Below are positions 23,866-32,831 of a stretch of 35,095 nt of DNA, piece after piece. The first letter of the stretch is position 1. Each line of letters starts with the position of its first letter. The notes beneath the pieces are model-generated. The model saw only the letters and a program-made list of their open reading frames with translations, did not search any database and had not been told where the DNA came from. Source of the DNA: Balneolaceae bacterium (GTDB lineage: Bacteria > Bacteroidota > Rhodothermia > Balneolales > Cyclonatronaceae); NCBI GenBank assembly GCA_007694035.1, contig RECM01000166.1, forward strand, positions 1 through 35,095, written 5' to 3'. The position numbers and the translations under genes were made by a program.

Positions 23866-26745
23866 ATGAAAATCATTCAAATTATAACAATCCGTTTATC
23901 ATGTTTGGTTTTTCTTCTGATGCTGCCCGTATCAGGTTTATGGGCACAAACGGGTTTTATAACCGGTGAAGTTACCGACGCTCAAACCGCAGAAACGCTG
24001 CCCGGCGCCACGTTGTACCTGACAGATTTACAAATGGGCGTTACTACCGATGTAGACGGCAGGTATATAATGAGAAGAGTTCCTGTTGGTGCCCATTCAA
24101 TGGAGGTCCGGTATCTTGGCTACACCACAAAAACAATTGAAATCGAAGTAAAAGAGGGTGAATATACCGAGCGTAATATAAAACTGTCGGCTACAGCCAT
24201 TCAGGCAGACGATGTGGTAATTCTTGCCATACAACGGGGTCAGTCACGGGCTTTGACACGCCAGCGTCAGTCAGCGAATATCAGGACCGTAATATCTGCA
24301 GAACAGATTGACCGCTTTGCCGATCAAACAGTAGGTGATGCCCTGCAGCGTATACCCGGCATGGGTCACGGCGGCGAAGCCAACATCAGGGGCGTTGGCC
24401 AGGGTATGAGCCGTGTTACCGTCGACGGGCAGCGCATGGGTTCGACCGGAGCAGACAGAAGTGTGGATTTGAGCACGATTTCGGCAGATATGGTGCAGGA
24501 GCTTGATGTTATAAAAGTGATTACCCCCGACTTGTCGGCAGATGCGTTGAGTGGAGTGATCAACATAAGTACCAGAAGACCAATCGGTGGTGAAAGAACA
24601 CTGAATGTGAGAACCGGCAGTGGTTTTCATCCCCGTTATCTGGACGAGGCCGGCCCAGCGTACCGGATTTCTGTAAGCTATGGTGACTCGCCAACATCCA
24701 ATTATTCCTATGGCATGAACGTTAGTTACCAGCGGGAGCCAGGAGCGCAGGAATCGGTCTCGTTTGGATGGCGCACCCGTAACCTTGGAACCGAGTTCGG
24801 TATCGTCGATCTGCTGGATAACCTCCGGTCCACGTACGACTTTGGAATCAGAGATCGCTATGGCCTGGGCGGGCAATTCACATTTCAACCCACAAGCCGG
24901 TCTACATATCATGTTCAGGGAATGTTCAACTACACCGAACGGCGTGATAACTCCCACAGTATTAACATCAATATTGCATCAGACGACTACACTACTCCGT
25001 TTCAAACGGGGCCAACACAGAGCGAAGGTGGCGGTTCAATCGGGCATGGTACCCGATTTGACAACAGGGATATTCATCAGTACACACTGCAGGCTGGCGG
25101 CAGGCATTTGCTGGATGGTTTTGATGTTGAGTATAAACTTGGCTGGGGTTATGGCAAAAGCACATCCGACCGCTATTCCATGAGCTGGTCAAACGGCCGG
25201 CCCGGTATCGATTTTTTTGTTGATATTCAGGACCGCTGGCGTCCCTCTGTTGATATTGCCACTCACAGCCCGCGAAGAGCTTATCCGAATAACGAGCAGA
25301 TTGCGCTTACTTCGTTTCTTGATCACACCATTGGAACACACGTCGATAATGAGATCACTGCTGCAATCGACCTGGAAAGGCCCCTGAGATTAGGACGCAT
25401 AAAATTCGGGGCAAGCGCATTGCTTGCTTTTCAGGATGGATACGAGCAGTACCTTGATATGGCGTGGGACAGCCGCGAAGGACCCGGAAGTTTTGCACAG
25501 CTTTCTGCAGGGAGCTGGAATGTATTCGACAGGGAGGGCATTGCCTACGAAATCCGCTATCTCATAGATTCGCAGCGATTTGTAGAGGCTTATGAAAACA
25601 GGTACCCGATGTTGATTAAAAACGTAAACCGTTTTGGCGAATCAGAAAGTACCTTCTATAAAAGCAACGAAAATGTTTTAGCCACTTATGGCATGACGCA
25701 GCTTAACGTGAGCCGGTTAACCTTTTTAGGGGGAGTACGCGTTGAGCACACCATATCAGGTAATGAGGCGAGGGAGTCGCTTTTTTCAGATGGCGGCAAT
25801 TATTTGGGTTCCAGAAAAATAACAGCATCCAATTCCTTTACCAATGTTTTCCCCAATGCGCAGCTCATTCTCAGAATGACCGGTTTCACCAATTTCAGAC
25901 TTGCATACTCACGCTCCATTGGCCGTCCCACATTCAATCAGCTGTCACCTTTCCGGGAATACAATTACAATTCGAGAGAAATCCGGTACGGAAATCCTGC
26001 TCTGAAGCCAATGGTTTCCGAAAATTTTGACGTCATGATCGAACACTATTTCAGGAATGTAGGTCAGGTAAGTGCCGGACTTTTTTATAAAAAACTCGAC
26101 AATTTTGTCTTCTCAAGACGAAGCAGAATTGGAGAAAATGGCTTCAGTGAATTTGATGATCTTCCCAGAGGCGATACACCTGATCGGTTTATAGGATGGA
26201 ATCAGACCACCTTTCTGAACGGAGATGATGCCGATGTTTACGGGTTGGAACTGAGCTGGCAGCAGCACCTCACCTTTCTGCCATGGTATTTCAAAAATCT
26301 GGGCATCTATGTGAACTATACCTATACCTATTCGCAGGCAGATATCGACCGCCTCAACGATGCCGGAGAAACGGTGCTGGTCCGCTTGCAGGATCAGCGT
26401 CCGCACGTGGTTAATATAGGATTGGAGTACTCCCGGGGCCGTTTTTCTTCCCAGGTTTCGTATCAGTGGAGTGATCCGTTTGTATCGTCGTATGCGAATG
26501 AGCGGGATTGGGTGCCAACCATTCAGCTTAATGAAAGGGTCTACCCGGATGTATATACCGATGGTGCAAGTGATCTTTCCATGACAGTTCGCTACAGAAT
26601 TTCCTCAAATTTCAGGCTTTGGGCAGACGGGTCGAATTTGCTCAATAACCGGTCGATAGATTACAGATATAACCAGGATTTTTACCCAACCAATATGGCA
26701 TTAAAAGGGCGTGAAATCACCGTTGGTTTACATTACAGTTTCTGA
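23866..26745 (+). CDS. Canonical TonB-dependent receptor with CarboxypepD-like domain
   Basis: At 959 residues this is the most typical receptor of the three. The signal peptide ends GLWAQ. A carboxypeptidase-regulatory-like domain follows at 29-112 (GEVTDAQTAETLPGATLYL, then DVDGRYIM). The plug at about 130-250 includes DALQRIPGM, EANIRGVG, RVTVDGQRM and LSGVINISTR. The barrel contains the RPTFNQLSPF and NPALKPMVSENFD blocks and ends LHYSF. The pattern is that of the TonB-Xanth-Caul-type receptor group rather than SusC, and no SusD gene accompanies it. It begins 32 bp after the previous receptor and is followed after 5 bp by the next. It probably provides the energised transport channel of the block. 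Confidence 0.94.
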   Translation: MKIIQIITIRLSCLVFLLMLPVSGLWAQTGFITGEVTDAQTAETLPGATLYLTDLQMGVTTDVDGRYIMRRVPVGAHSMEVRYLGYTTKTIEIEVKEGEYTERNIKLSATAIQADDVVILAIQRGQSRALTRQRQSANIRTVISAEQIDRFADQTVGDALQRIPGMGHGGEANIRGVGQGMSRVTVDGQRMGSTGADRSVDLSTISADMVQELDVIKVITPDLSADALSGVINISTRRPIGGERTLNVRTGSGFHPRYLDEAGPAYRISVSYGDSPTSNYSYGMNVSYQREPGAQESVSFGWRTRNLGTEFGIVDLLDNLRSTYDFGIRDRYGLGGQFTFQPTSRSTYHVQGMFNYTERRDNSHSININIASDDYTTPFQTGPTQSEGGGSIGHGTRFDNRDIHQYTLQAGGRHLLDGFDVEYKLGWGYGKSTSDRYSMSWSNGRPGIDFFVDIQDRWRPSVDIATHSPRRAYPNNEQIALTSFLDHTIGTHVDNEITAAIDLERPLRLGRIKFGASALLAFQDGYEQYLDMAWDSREGPGSFAQLSAGSWNVFDREGIAYEIRYLIDSQRFVEAYENRYPMLIKNVNRFGESESTFYKSNENVLATYGMTQLNVSRLTFLGGVRVEHTISGNEARESLFSDGGNYLGSRKITASNSFTNVFPNAQLILRMTGFTNFRLAYSRSIGRPTFNQLSPFREYNYNSREIRYGNPALKPMVSENFDVMIEHYFRNVGQVSAGLFYKKLDNFVFSRRSRIGENGFSEFDDLPRGDTPDRFIGWNQTTFLNGDDADVYGLELSWQQHLTFLPWYFKNLGIYVNYTYTYSQADIDRLNDAGETVLVRLQDQRPHVVNIGLEYSRGRFSSQVSYQWSDPFVSSYANERDWVPTIQLNERVYPDVYTDGASDLSMTVRYRISSNFRLWADGSNLLNNRSIDYRYNQDFYPTNMALKGREITVGLHYSF

Positions 26746-26750
26746 TCACG

Positions 26751-29336
26751 ATGAATATCAAAACAGTTCCTACTCATTTCATCCCCAAACTGAAGTACCT
26801 CACCTGCCTGGCAGGTCTGGCGGGTCTGAAAGGTCAGAAAGGTCTGACAGCTCTGGCGGGTTTGAAAGGTTTGGCAGGTCTTACCGGTCTTACCGGTTTG
26901 ACTGCTCTGAAAGGTTTTACAGGTTTGGCAGGTACATTTCTGGCATTGGCCTGGTCGCCCGTTTTCGCACAAACGCATCAGATGGATGATGAGATTGAGC
27001 TGGTTCACGAACAGACCCTGGAAACATCAATCAGCAAACATCCGGGCTTTTATCTGGATTTAGACAGGAATCTTGTATATCGCGGCCTGGATGCTGCCCG
27101 AATTGCTTTTACCCTGAATGGAATGCCGCTGGCGGTAAGCACCCCCGATCAACGCGGCGTTTTGACGGCTGCCTTTACGCCGGATGCCTTCAGGCAGGTT
27201 GTGATACGCAGGTCACTAAATGCAAACCAGTGGGCAGCTCCGGCTGGTGTGGTAATCGACCTTCAAACCATGTCGGATGCCCCTGTTACCGGTCGTTCAC
27301 TGGTCGTGGCGGGTGGCGTTGGCACCTTTACCGATTATGGAAACTATGGAGCAATGGGATCCAGGGCTGCTGTTCAATACAGCGGTTTGGCCGGCGACGA
27401 TTTGGGCGTGGGCATTAACCTGGCATATCAGAACGGCTTTGATGCTTTCGAACAGCTGAATATGAATTATGTGGTTTCCACCTTTAACGGCAGTGCCACA
27501 GATTTTTTGAGAAACGTATCACCATCGCTTCAATTCCATCAGAATGAAAAATTAAACGGTAACATCTGGCTTGATTATCAACCCAATGCGTTCACGCGTC
27601 TCAGGCTTACAGCCGGTTACACGCAGTCGTCATTGCAGAACGACATCCACAGACGAATGGATGAAACCATGGGCGACTGGATAAATCCCGGGGAATCTGG
27701 TGCAACCGGGGCACAGGGTTTCACCATGTATGAAGCGTTTTTGGGAGAAACAGGTTTAGATCAACTCGATGTGCAGGCGCGGGGCAGTTCCCGGATAAAT
27801 GCTGTTAAAATGGATTATGGAGCATACTGGTCGCAGGCAGTTAACAAGTCAGACAATCTGACGATGCCTTTCAGACGGGATGGCATCAACTTCCTGATCG
27901 ATTTCGAAAACAGGGCCCGGCCCTTCATGGAAATAGCCAATATTCCAACCCTGGAAAACGGCACGGTCGATTACCGGAACATGAGACTTGCCTTCATCAA
28001 TGAGCAATTGCAGGAAAACACAAATAATCAGCTGGGCACCTATGTTGATGTATCATTGCCCGACCTGAACCTCAAAGCAGGCGTTTCTGCAAGAGTAACA
28101 CTCCATGATGGATTTTATGAGGAAGCAGACTATTCTTTTTTCCAGGTGTTGAATTTGTACCGCTTTTTTATGATTCCGCAGGGCAGCATCGAAGTTTTTA
28201 ACCAACCCGGTTATCTGGTCCCCTGGCTGATTGAAACCGATTATGCACGCTCATTTTTCAGAGGTAACACGCCACGCTTCAACAGAAACGAAGATCAGGT
28301 TTTTGTCAACTCGGAGTTCAGAAACTTCGAACTTACCGAAGGTTTGTATGCAGCGCATATTTCCGGCTCTGTGCAGGCAGGAGCGCTCAATACAACAGCG
28401 GGAGTTCGCTATGAGTACACTTCAGGTACGTATCGTGGCTTTGATATTGCAGAAAATGGTGAGGGCGACCGGGAATCTGAGACTCTGAAAAGGGAAATCA
28501 ATTTTGGAAACCTATTTCCATTCTTTCGGGCCGATATCACCCTGCTTGAAAATACGGGTATTACGGCAGGGTACAGCCGGGGAATTTACCGCCCGGGTTA
28601 TTTTAAACTGACCCCCTTTTCAAACAGAAACGAACAAACCGGTCTCATCAACCGCGGGAATTCCCGTTTGAAGCCCGAATTCACCGATAATCTGGATGTG
28701 GGGCTGAACTGGCAGCCCATCCGCTCAACAAGCATTCGCGCCGGCGGATTTTATATGATTTGGTCAGATGCCATCAGTCAAGCAATCATTCAAACCGATG
28801 ACAGCCTTCCGGTTCTTACATGGCTGAATGCTGACGAAACGATTTCGATTTATGGTTTTGAGTCGTCGCTTAGGCATCGCTTCTCCTATTTGCCCCGTAC
28901 ACTTGACGGCCTGGCATTGCATGTACATTACACCTGGACACGCTCCGATTACACCGATGGCGACCGATCGGGTGTGCCGTTTCCGGGTCAGCGTGAACAT
29001 GTAATCAATGGCGGTTTATCTTATGAATATGGCCGCTTCTCTGGCACTGTTCACTATCAGTTTGCATCGGGAACAACGCTCGCGCTTGCTACGGAACCGA
29101 CTCAAATACCATCTCAAACAGATCCGGTTTACCTTGACCTGAAGGAATCCGAAAAAACGATGCTATCTGCTGCGATGCAGTTCAGGATTTCAGACAATTT
29201 CACCTTTTGGGCCGACGCATGGAACCTGCTTAATCAAACCCAAACGGTGTATCAATACTCAGAGAAACGCTATCCGGCCCTGATTCGTGAAAACAGTGGA
29301 TTTTACTTCCGGACCGGTATCCGGTATCAACTATAA
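26751..29336 (+). CDS. TonB-dependent receptor-like protein with repeat-expanded signal peptide
   Basis: The 861-residue protein starts 5 bp after the previous stop, implying translational coupling. Residues 20-61 are fourteen Leu-x-Gly-type tripeptides encoded by a 9-bp tandem array, lying between a basic N-terminus and a signal-like end (FLALAWSPVFAQ, cleavage near residue 74). Thus the array lengthens the hydrophobic part of the signal peptide to roughly twice normal size. A reduced plug-like region (about 85-170: YRGLDAARIAFTLNGMPLAV) and a beta-barrel ending GIRYQL follow. It shares INPGESGATGAQG, NLTMPF, FNQPGY and FFRGN with the receptor at 21296. It has no CarboxypepD domain. Confidence 0.88.
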   Translation: MNIKTVPTHFIPKLKYLTCLAGLAGLKGQKGLTALAGLKGLAGLTGLTGLTALKGFTGLAGTFLALAWSPVFAQTHQMDDEIELVHEQTLETSISKHPGFYLDLDRNLVYRGLDAARIAFTLNGMPLAVSTPDQRGVLTAAFTPDAFRQVVIRRSLNANQWAAPAGVVIDLQTMSDAPVTGRSLVVAGGVGTFTDYGNYGAMGSRAAVQYSGLAGDDLGVGINLAYQNGFDAFEQLNMNYVVSTFNGSATDFLRNVSPSLQFHQNEKLNGNIWLDYQPNAFTRLRLTAGYTQSSLQNDIHRRMDETMGDWINPGESGATGAQGFTMYEAFLGETGLDQLDVQARGSSRINAVKMDYGAYWSQAVNKSDNLTMPFRRDGINFLIDFENRARPFMEIANIPTLENGTVDYRNMRLAFINEQLQENTNNQLGTYVDVSLPDLNLKAGVSARVTLHDGFYEEADYSFFQVLNLYRFFMIPQGSIEVFNQPGYLVPWLIETDYARSFFRGNTPRFNRNEDQVFVNSEFRNFELTEGLYAAHISGSVQAGALNTTAGVRYEYTSGTYRGFDIAENGEGDRESETLKREINFGNLFPFFRADITLLENTGITAGYSRGIYRPGYFKLTPFSNRNEQTGLINRGNSRLKPEFTDNLDVGLNWQPIRSTSIRAGGFYMIWSDAISQAIIQTDDSLPVLTWLNADETISIYGFESSLRHRFSYLPRTLDGLALHVHYTWTRSDYTDGDRSGVPFPGQREHVINGGLSYEYGRFSGTVHYQFASGTTLALATEPTQIPSQTDPVYLDLKESEKTMLSAAMQFRISDNFTFWADAWNLLNQTQTVYQYSEKRYPALIRENSGFYFRTGIRYQL
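26808..26933 (+). repeat. 9-bp x14 in-frame coding minisatellite
   Basis: Fourteen 9-bp units of the form CTG-NNN-GGT (for example CTGGCAGGT, CTGAAAGGT, CTTACCGGT) encode Leu-Ala-Gly, Leu-Lys-Gly and Leu-Thr-Gly. Two units have Ala and one Gln or Phe in variant positions. The period keeps the frame whatever the copy number. Confidence 0.93.
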
Positions 29337-29360
29337 ACACTCTCAAGACGATTAATTTAT

Positions 29361-30308
29361 ATGAACCTATCAAGAACGGGTATCATGCCCGTCCTTTTTG
29401 CTTTATTGTACATACTCTCAGGCTGTTCTGCGCAAAAAGATGACCGCCCCACCGGGAAGATTGTTGCCTGGGGGCTGGATGATTACGGACAAGTTTCCAA
29501 CCTGCCCCTGGGGGATGATTTTGTGGCCGTGGCAGCCGGTAACAAACACAGTATTGCACTTCGAAAAGATGGACGCATTGCAGCGTGGGGATATGACAGC
29601 AGCGGCCAGGTTTCGGAAACCCCAACCAATGATGGGTACACAGCCATATCAACAAGTTACAATCATAACCTTGCACTCCACAGAGATGGCACCATAAGCG
29701 CGTGGGGGCTGGATATGAGCGATATGGTTTACAATACACCAACCGGAAACGATTTTGTGGCAATTGCAGCCGGTTTTAATACCAGTATGGCACTGCGAAA
29801 GAATGGAACGGGTGTCATTTGGGGAGGACCTTATGGCCGGGGAACAGAATTGTCTGATGTACAGGGTATCAGCTACAACAACGATTTTACTGATATTGCC
29901 ATTTTCAATTCGCAGCATATGGGTCTGACCCGCGATGGAAGAATTATCGCCTGGGGCAGTGATTTAATGGGTTCAGTTGATAATACCCCTGCTTCTGACG
30001 GATTTCTGAGCATGTCGGCCGGCGGACGACATGGGCTCGCGATTGCCGCCGACAGCACTATAACCGGCTGGGGATGGGATTTACGCAATGAAGTGAGCGG
30101 GAAGCCGGATGGACCCAATTTTGTTTCCCTGTCGGCTGGGTTTGCACACAACCTTGCCCTTGATGCAGATGGCAGAATTCATGTTTGGGGATGGAGCCGG
30201 GGGAACCACAATCAGGTTGAACATACACCCGAAACCAGCGGTTTTATTTATATAAGTGCAGGAACGTATCATAATCTTGCTATCCAGAAATCAGGGGTGA
30301 ATGAGTAA
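29361..30308 (+). CDS. RCC1-like seven-bladed beta-propeller lipoprotein
   Basis: The 315-residue lipoprotein (lipobox LSGC, Cys22) consists of seven repeats of about 39 residues with the RCC1 pattern: xIxAWGxDxxGQV, a TPxxDGF stretch, then xAIAAGxxHxLALRxDG. Seven repeats are the number needed to close an RCC1-type propeller. The fourth repeat is slightly longer (GGPYGRGTELSDVQG). Bacterial RCC1 proteins are usually binding platforms; no catalytic motif is seen. It begins 24 bp after the receptor stop and its stop codon overlaps the next start by one base, so it belongs to the receptor operon. A surface-exposed partner of the receptors is inferred. Confidence 0.9.
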   Translation: MNLSRTGIMPVLFALLYILSGCSAQKDDRPTGKIVAWGLDDYGQVSNLPLGDDFVAVAAGNKHSIALRKDGRIAAWGYDSSGQVSETPTNDGYTAISTSYNHNLALHRDGTISAWGLDMSDMVYNTPTGNDFVAIAAGFNTSMALRKNGTGVIWGGPYGRGTELSDVQGISYNNDFTDIAIFNSQHMGLTRDGRIIAWGSDLMGSVDNTPASDGFLSMSAGGRHGLAIAADSTITGWGWDLRNEVSGKPDGPNFVSLSAGFAHNLALDADGRIHVWGWSRGNHNQVEHTPETSGFIYISAGTYHNLAIQKSGVNE

Positions 30309-31426
30309 TGGCCGGGCGATTTAATTCTCATAACCTCTGTTGCGCAATCCTGGCCATTGCAATGATATCGGGTTGCAGCTCTTATGAACAGCAGAACTGG
30401 CCTCAATTTGGCGGTGACGCACAAAACACTTCGAATAGCGCCCGGGGCATTAATCTTGCCGACCCGGTAAGCAGCTGGCGATTTGAAACGGATGGCCCCA
30501 TACGAACGGGCCCCGTTGTATACGGTGGTATCGTTTATGCGGGCAGTGGAGATAATGGCTTCTACGCAATTAATGAAAAAACCGGAGACTTAATCTGGCG
30601 GTACCGGTTATCCAGACCGGTTACTTCTGCGGCACTTGTAACAGACAGGGCAGTGTATTTTGGCGGCGGAGATAACGCCATGCACGCGGTAAACAGAGAA
30701 AACGGACGCAATATCTGGAAATTTCAGACGAGTGGAACTGTTTCATCTGACCCCAAACTGTCGGAAGGTCTGTTGTTTTTTGGCAGCTGGAACTATACGT
30801 TTTATGCCGTAAACGCCGACACTGGTGAAGAGATCTGGAACTTTCGTACAGGAAGGGCCATAAGTGCAGCTCCGGCTATTTATGAAAACCTGGTTATTTT
30901 CGGGAGTTGGGATGGCACAGTGTATGCACTGAACAAACAGGACGGGGCCATGGTCTGGACGTACGAAACGGGCGACGGTGTGGCTTCAAGCCCGGCTGTA
31001 TCTGATGGCATTGTTTATGTAGGCAGCCGTGACCACCACTTGTATGCACTGGATGCCGGTACCGGTGAACGTAAATGGAGAGCCGGGGGTGGTGCATGGT
31101 TTGATGCAAGTCCGGCAATAAGTCAGAATCTGGTAATTGCTGCCAATTATGACCATCACATTTACGCAATTGATCGAAATACCGGTGAAGTCGTCTGGAA
31201 ATTTGCTGGAGAAGGCCCAATATTATCGAGTCCATCGATTGCTGGTAATCAGATTTTTTTTGGAAGCTGGCGCAGGGTAATCCACGCCTTAAACCTGGAA
31301 AATGGCGAAGAGATCTGGCGCCAGCGTATTCGTGGCGATATTCAGTCAAGCCCGGCCATTGCGAATGGCAGAATATACATCGGCAGCAACGACGGCATTT
31401 TGCATGCAATCAGTAATTCTGATTAA
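30308..31426 (+). CDS. PQQ/BamB-like eight-bladed beta-propeller lipoprotein
   Basis: The 372-residue lipoprotein (lipobox ISGC, Cys23) has about eight repeats of 40 residues with the PQQ-propeller pattern: SSPAVSDGIVYVGSxDxxLYALDAxTGExxW. It resembles the BamB fold, but BamB is normally encoded alone or with der, and here the gene overlaps the RCC1-like gene by one base (TAATG). The PQQ-dehydrogenase catalytic residues cannot be identified, so it is probably non-enzymatic. It is last of the operon that begins with the first TonB receptor. A function as a receptor lid or ligand-presenting subunit is inference. Confidence 0.9.
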   Translation: MAGRFNSHNLCCAILAIAMISGCSSYEQQNWPQFGGDAQNTSNSARGINLADPVSSWRFETDGPIRTGPVVYGGIVYAGSGDNGFYAINEKTGDLIWRYRLSRPVTSAALVTDRAVYFGGGDNAMHAVNRENGRNIWKFQTSGTVSSDPKLSEGLLFFGSWNYTFYAVNADTGEEIWNFRTGRAISAAPAIYENLVIFGSWDGTVYALNKQDGAMVWTYETGDGVASSPAVSDGIVYVGSRDHHLYALDAGTGERKWRAGGGAWFDASPAISQNLVIAANYDHHIYAIDRNTGEVVWKFAGEGPILSSPSIAGNQIFFGSWRRVIHALNLENGEEIWRQRIRGDIQSSPAIANGRIYIGSNDGILHAISNSD

Positions 31427-31722
31427 AGCCGTACGACATTGCATGACCCGTCACATGATCGGGGCATTTCTCACAGGGAAGATGATAAAGGCCGGGGGGC
31501 ATGTTAAAAACCGCAAGAAGTTTTCCCTGTCAATCCCTCAAATATAGTTATTTGGGGGATCCGGATAACGCTGACTTCAAGAATCATGGCTAACATTCTG
31601 CATCAGCCAGCCCGGAACAGTTGACTCCCACCGGAGTGTATAAGCCGGATTCGCAGAAGTTCGCATACAATAGAGCGACCAACTGCCAGGACAAATAGCG
31701 ACTACAATCAGTCATAAAACGA
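31427..31722. other. Gap with hairpin, no gene
   Basis: A 12-bp hairpin with one G-U pair lies at 31533-31560 (ATCCCTCAAATA, loop TAGT, TATTTGGGGGAT). There is no T-tract after it, so it is a weak terminator candidate for the receptor operon. Nothing else is recognisable. Confidence 0.5.
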
Positions 31723-31992
31723 ATGGGTTTTAAAATCAGCACCGGGAAGCGGCAAAACAGCAGCATAGCCAGTTCACTGGCCGGCGGGCTTATCTGCGGT
31801 GTGCTGTCGGCCATCGGCTTTTACGTCGCCCTTGTTGATCCCGCCATATCGGGAGGCATCCCCTTTCTTGCCGATGAGGCGAACCGGACCCTGGGGAGGG
31901 TTGCCTTTGGCGCCGGCGCGGTGATCACCCTGCTGCTGGCGCTCTATGCCTTCCGCGAGGCGCTGGCCCTGTACAGGGAACGGCGCGGGTAA
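31723..31992 (+). CDS. Small two-TM membrane protein, unknown function
   Basis: The 89-residue protein has two predicted membrane segments (about 18-40, LAGGLICGVLSAIGFYVALV, and about 61-80, FGAGAVITLLLALYAF). A short loop separates them, and the tail is basic. No family recognised. Codon and GC composition are high-GC, like the main genome and unlike the preceding block. A good intrinsic terminator 34 bp downstream supports it as a real transcription unit. No clear ribosome-binding site is visible. Confidence 0.65.
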   Translation: MGFKISTGKRQNSSIASSLAGGLICGVLSAIGFYVALVDPAISGGIPFLADEANRTLGRVAFGAGAVITLLLALYAFREALALYRERRG

Positions 31993-32025
31993 GTGGTTGA
32001 AAAGAATTGCAGTTGTATCAAATTT

Positions 32026-32054
32026 CCGGTGATGGCGTCGCCATCACGGTTTTT
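32026..32054 (+). terminator. Intrinsic terminator after the small membrane protein
   Basis: GTGATGGC and GCCATCAC form an 8-bp stem with loop GTC, extended by CCG/CGG around a bulged G and followed by TTTTT. A second, weaker hairpin CCGGTG-N8-CACCGG follows at 32080-32099, just before the end of the convergent gene. Confidence 0.85.
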
Positions 32055-32107
32055 CATCCCCACTCGCCAGAGCGGCTTCCCGGTGGTTGTGATCACCGGT
32101 TTCTATA

Positions 32108-32731
32108 TCACGGGGCATCGAGCGGCTTATCGGCCGGTTCTGCCGACGCTTTGGCAGCTTCATCCCCCCGGTTGCCGGTGAGCCAGAAGATGGATCGCGT
32201 GTCGGGATCGACCTCGCCGTATTTCGCGAACACGATGCACATCTCGATGAAGGCCGCTATGTACATGAGCATCACCAGGCGGATGAGCAGCGTGGAATCG
32301 GCGAAGAAGGAGAGCAGGAAGGCCGCGAACAGCACCACCGCCGCGCTCCGGGCCAGGTGCGAGTGCAGGAACAGCACCCGTCCGAGCTGAATTCTCGATA
32401 CGGCCATCACGGCCAGGAACAGGAAAAGCAGCAGGTAGAGGTAGTTCAGGTTGGGGATGAGGTAATCGGGGAAGAGCACGATCAGGAACCAGGCCGTCGA
32501 CATATACAGGGCGATGTCGCCGATGGTGTCGAGCATGGACCCGAACTCGCTCGACTGGTTCCAGCGGCGGGCCAGGAAGCCGTCGAGCCAGTCGGTGAAG
32601 GCCAGGGCCACGAACAGGGCCACGAACCAGCCGATCGGCTCGAGGTGCACAAGCACGAACAGAAAGGGCGTTCCGGCCACGCGCGAGAGCGACAGCATGT
32701 TGGGGATAGTGAGGCGGGTGGGGTTATTCAT
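32108..32731 (-). CDS. CDP-alcohol phosphatidyltransferase family membrane enzyme
   Basis: The 207-residue integral membrane protein contains the full CDP-alcohol phosphotransferase signature DxxDGxxAR(x8)GxxxDxxxD: Asp47, Asp50, Gly51, Ala54, Arg55, Gly64, Asp68 and Asp72. IPNMLSLSR at the N-terminus is typical of PgsA-like members. About six membrane helices follow and a hydrophilic tail ends the protein. The family joins a CDP-linked lipid to an alcohol such as glycerol phosphate, inositol phosphate or serine. The exact acceptor cannot be fixed here. It lies 100 bp downstream of the SRPBCC gene on the same strand. Confidence 0.93.
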   Translation of the reverse strand: MNNPTRLTIPNMLSLSRVAGTPFLFVLVHLEPIGWFVALFVALAFTDWLDGFLARRWNQSSEFGSMLDTIGDIALYMSTAWFLIVLFPDYLIPNLNYLYLLLFLFLAVMAVSRIQLGRVLFLHSHLARSAAVVLFAAFLLSFFADSTLLIRLVMLMYIAAFIEMCIVFAKYGEVDPDTRSIFWLTGNRGDEAAKASAEPADKPLDAP

Positions 32732-32831
32732 GCCGCTGGCGGGTTTGGTGCAGGAGATGTTGCTGTATACGTTTCCAAATCGATTCGGGGATAATACCGG
32801 TTTATTGGAATAAAAACAGCATTCAATCAGT

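Noticed and set aside
26733..27008. Cys/Gln/Thr-rich minus-strand ORF over the 9-bp array
   Set aside because: Its periodicity comes from the coding-strand minisatellite; it lacks a start signal and overlaps two real genes.
21296..31426. A SusC/SusD polysaccharide utilisation locus
   Set aside because: No SusD-like lipoprotein or glycoside hydrolase is visible, and two receptors lack the SusC N-terminal domain.
30308..31426. BamB itself
   Set aside because: The fold is similar, but the gene is the last of a receptor operon and overlaps the RCC1-like lipoprotein gene. Other PQQ-propeller lipoproteins fit as well.
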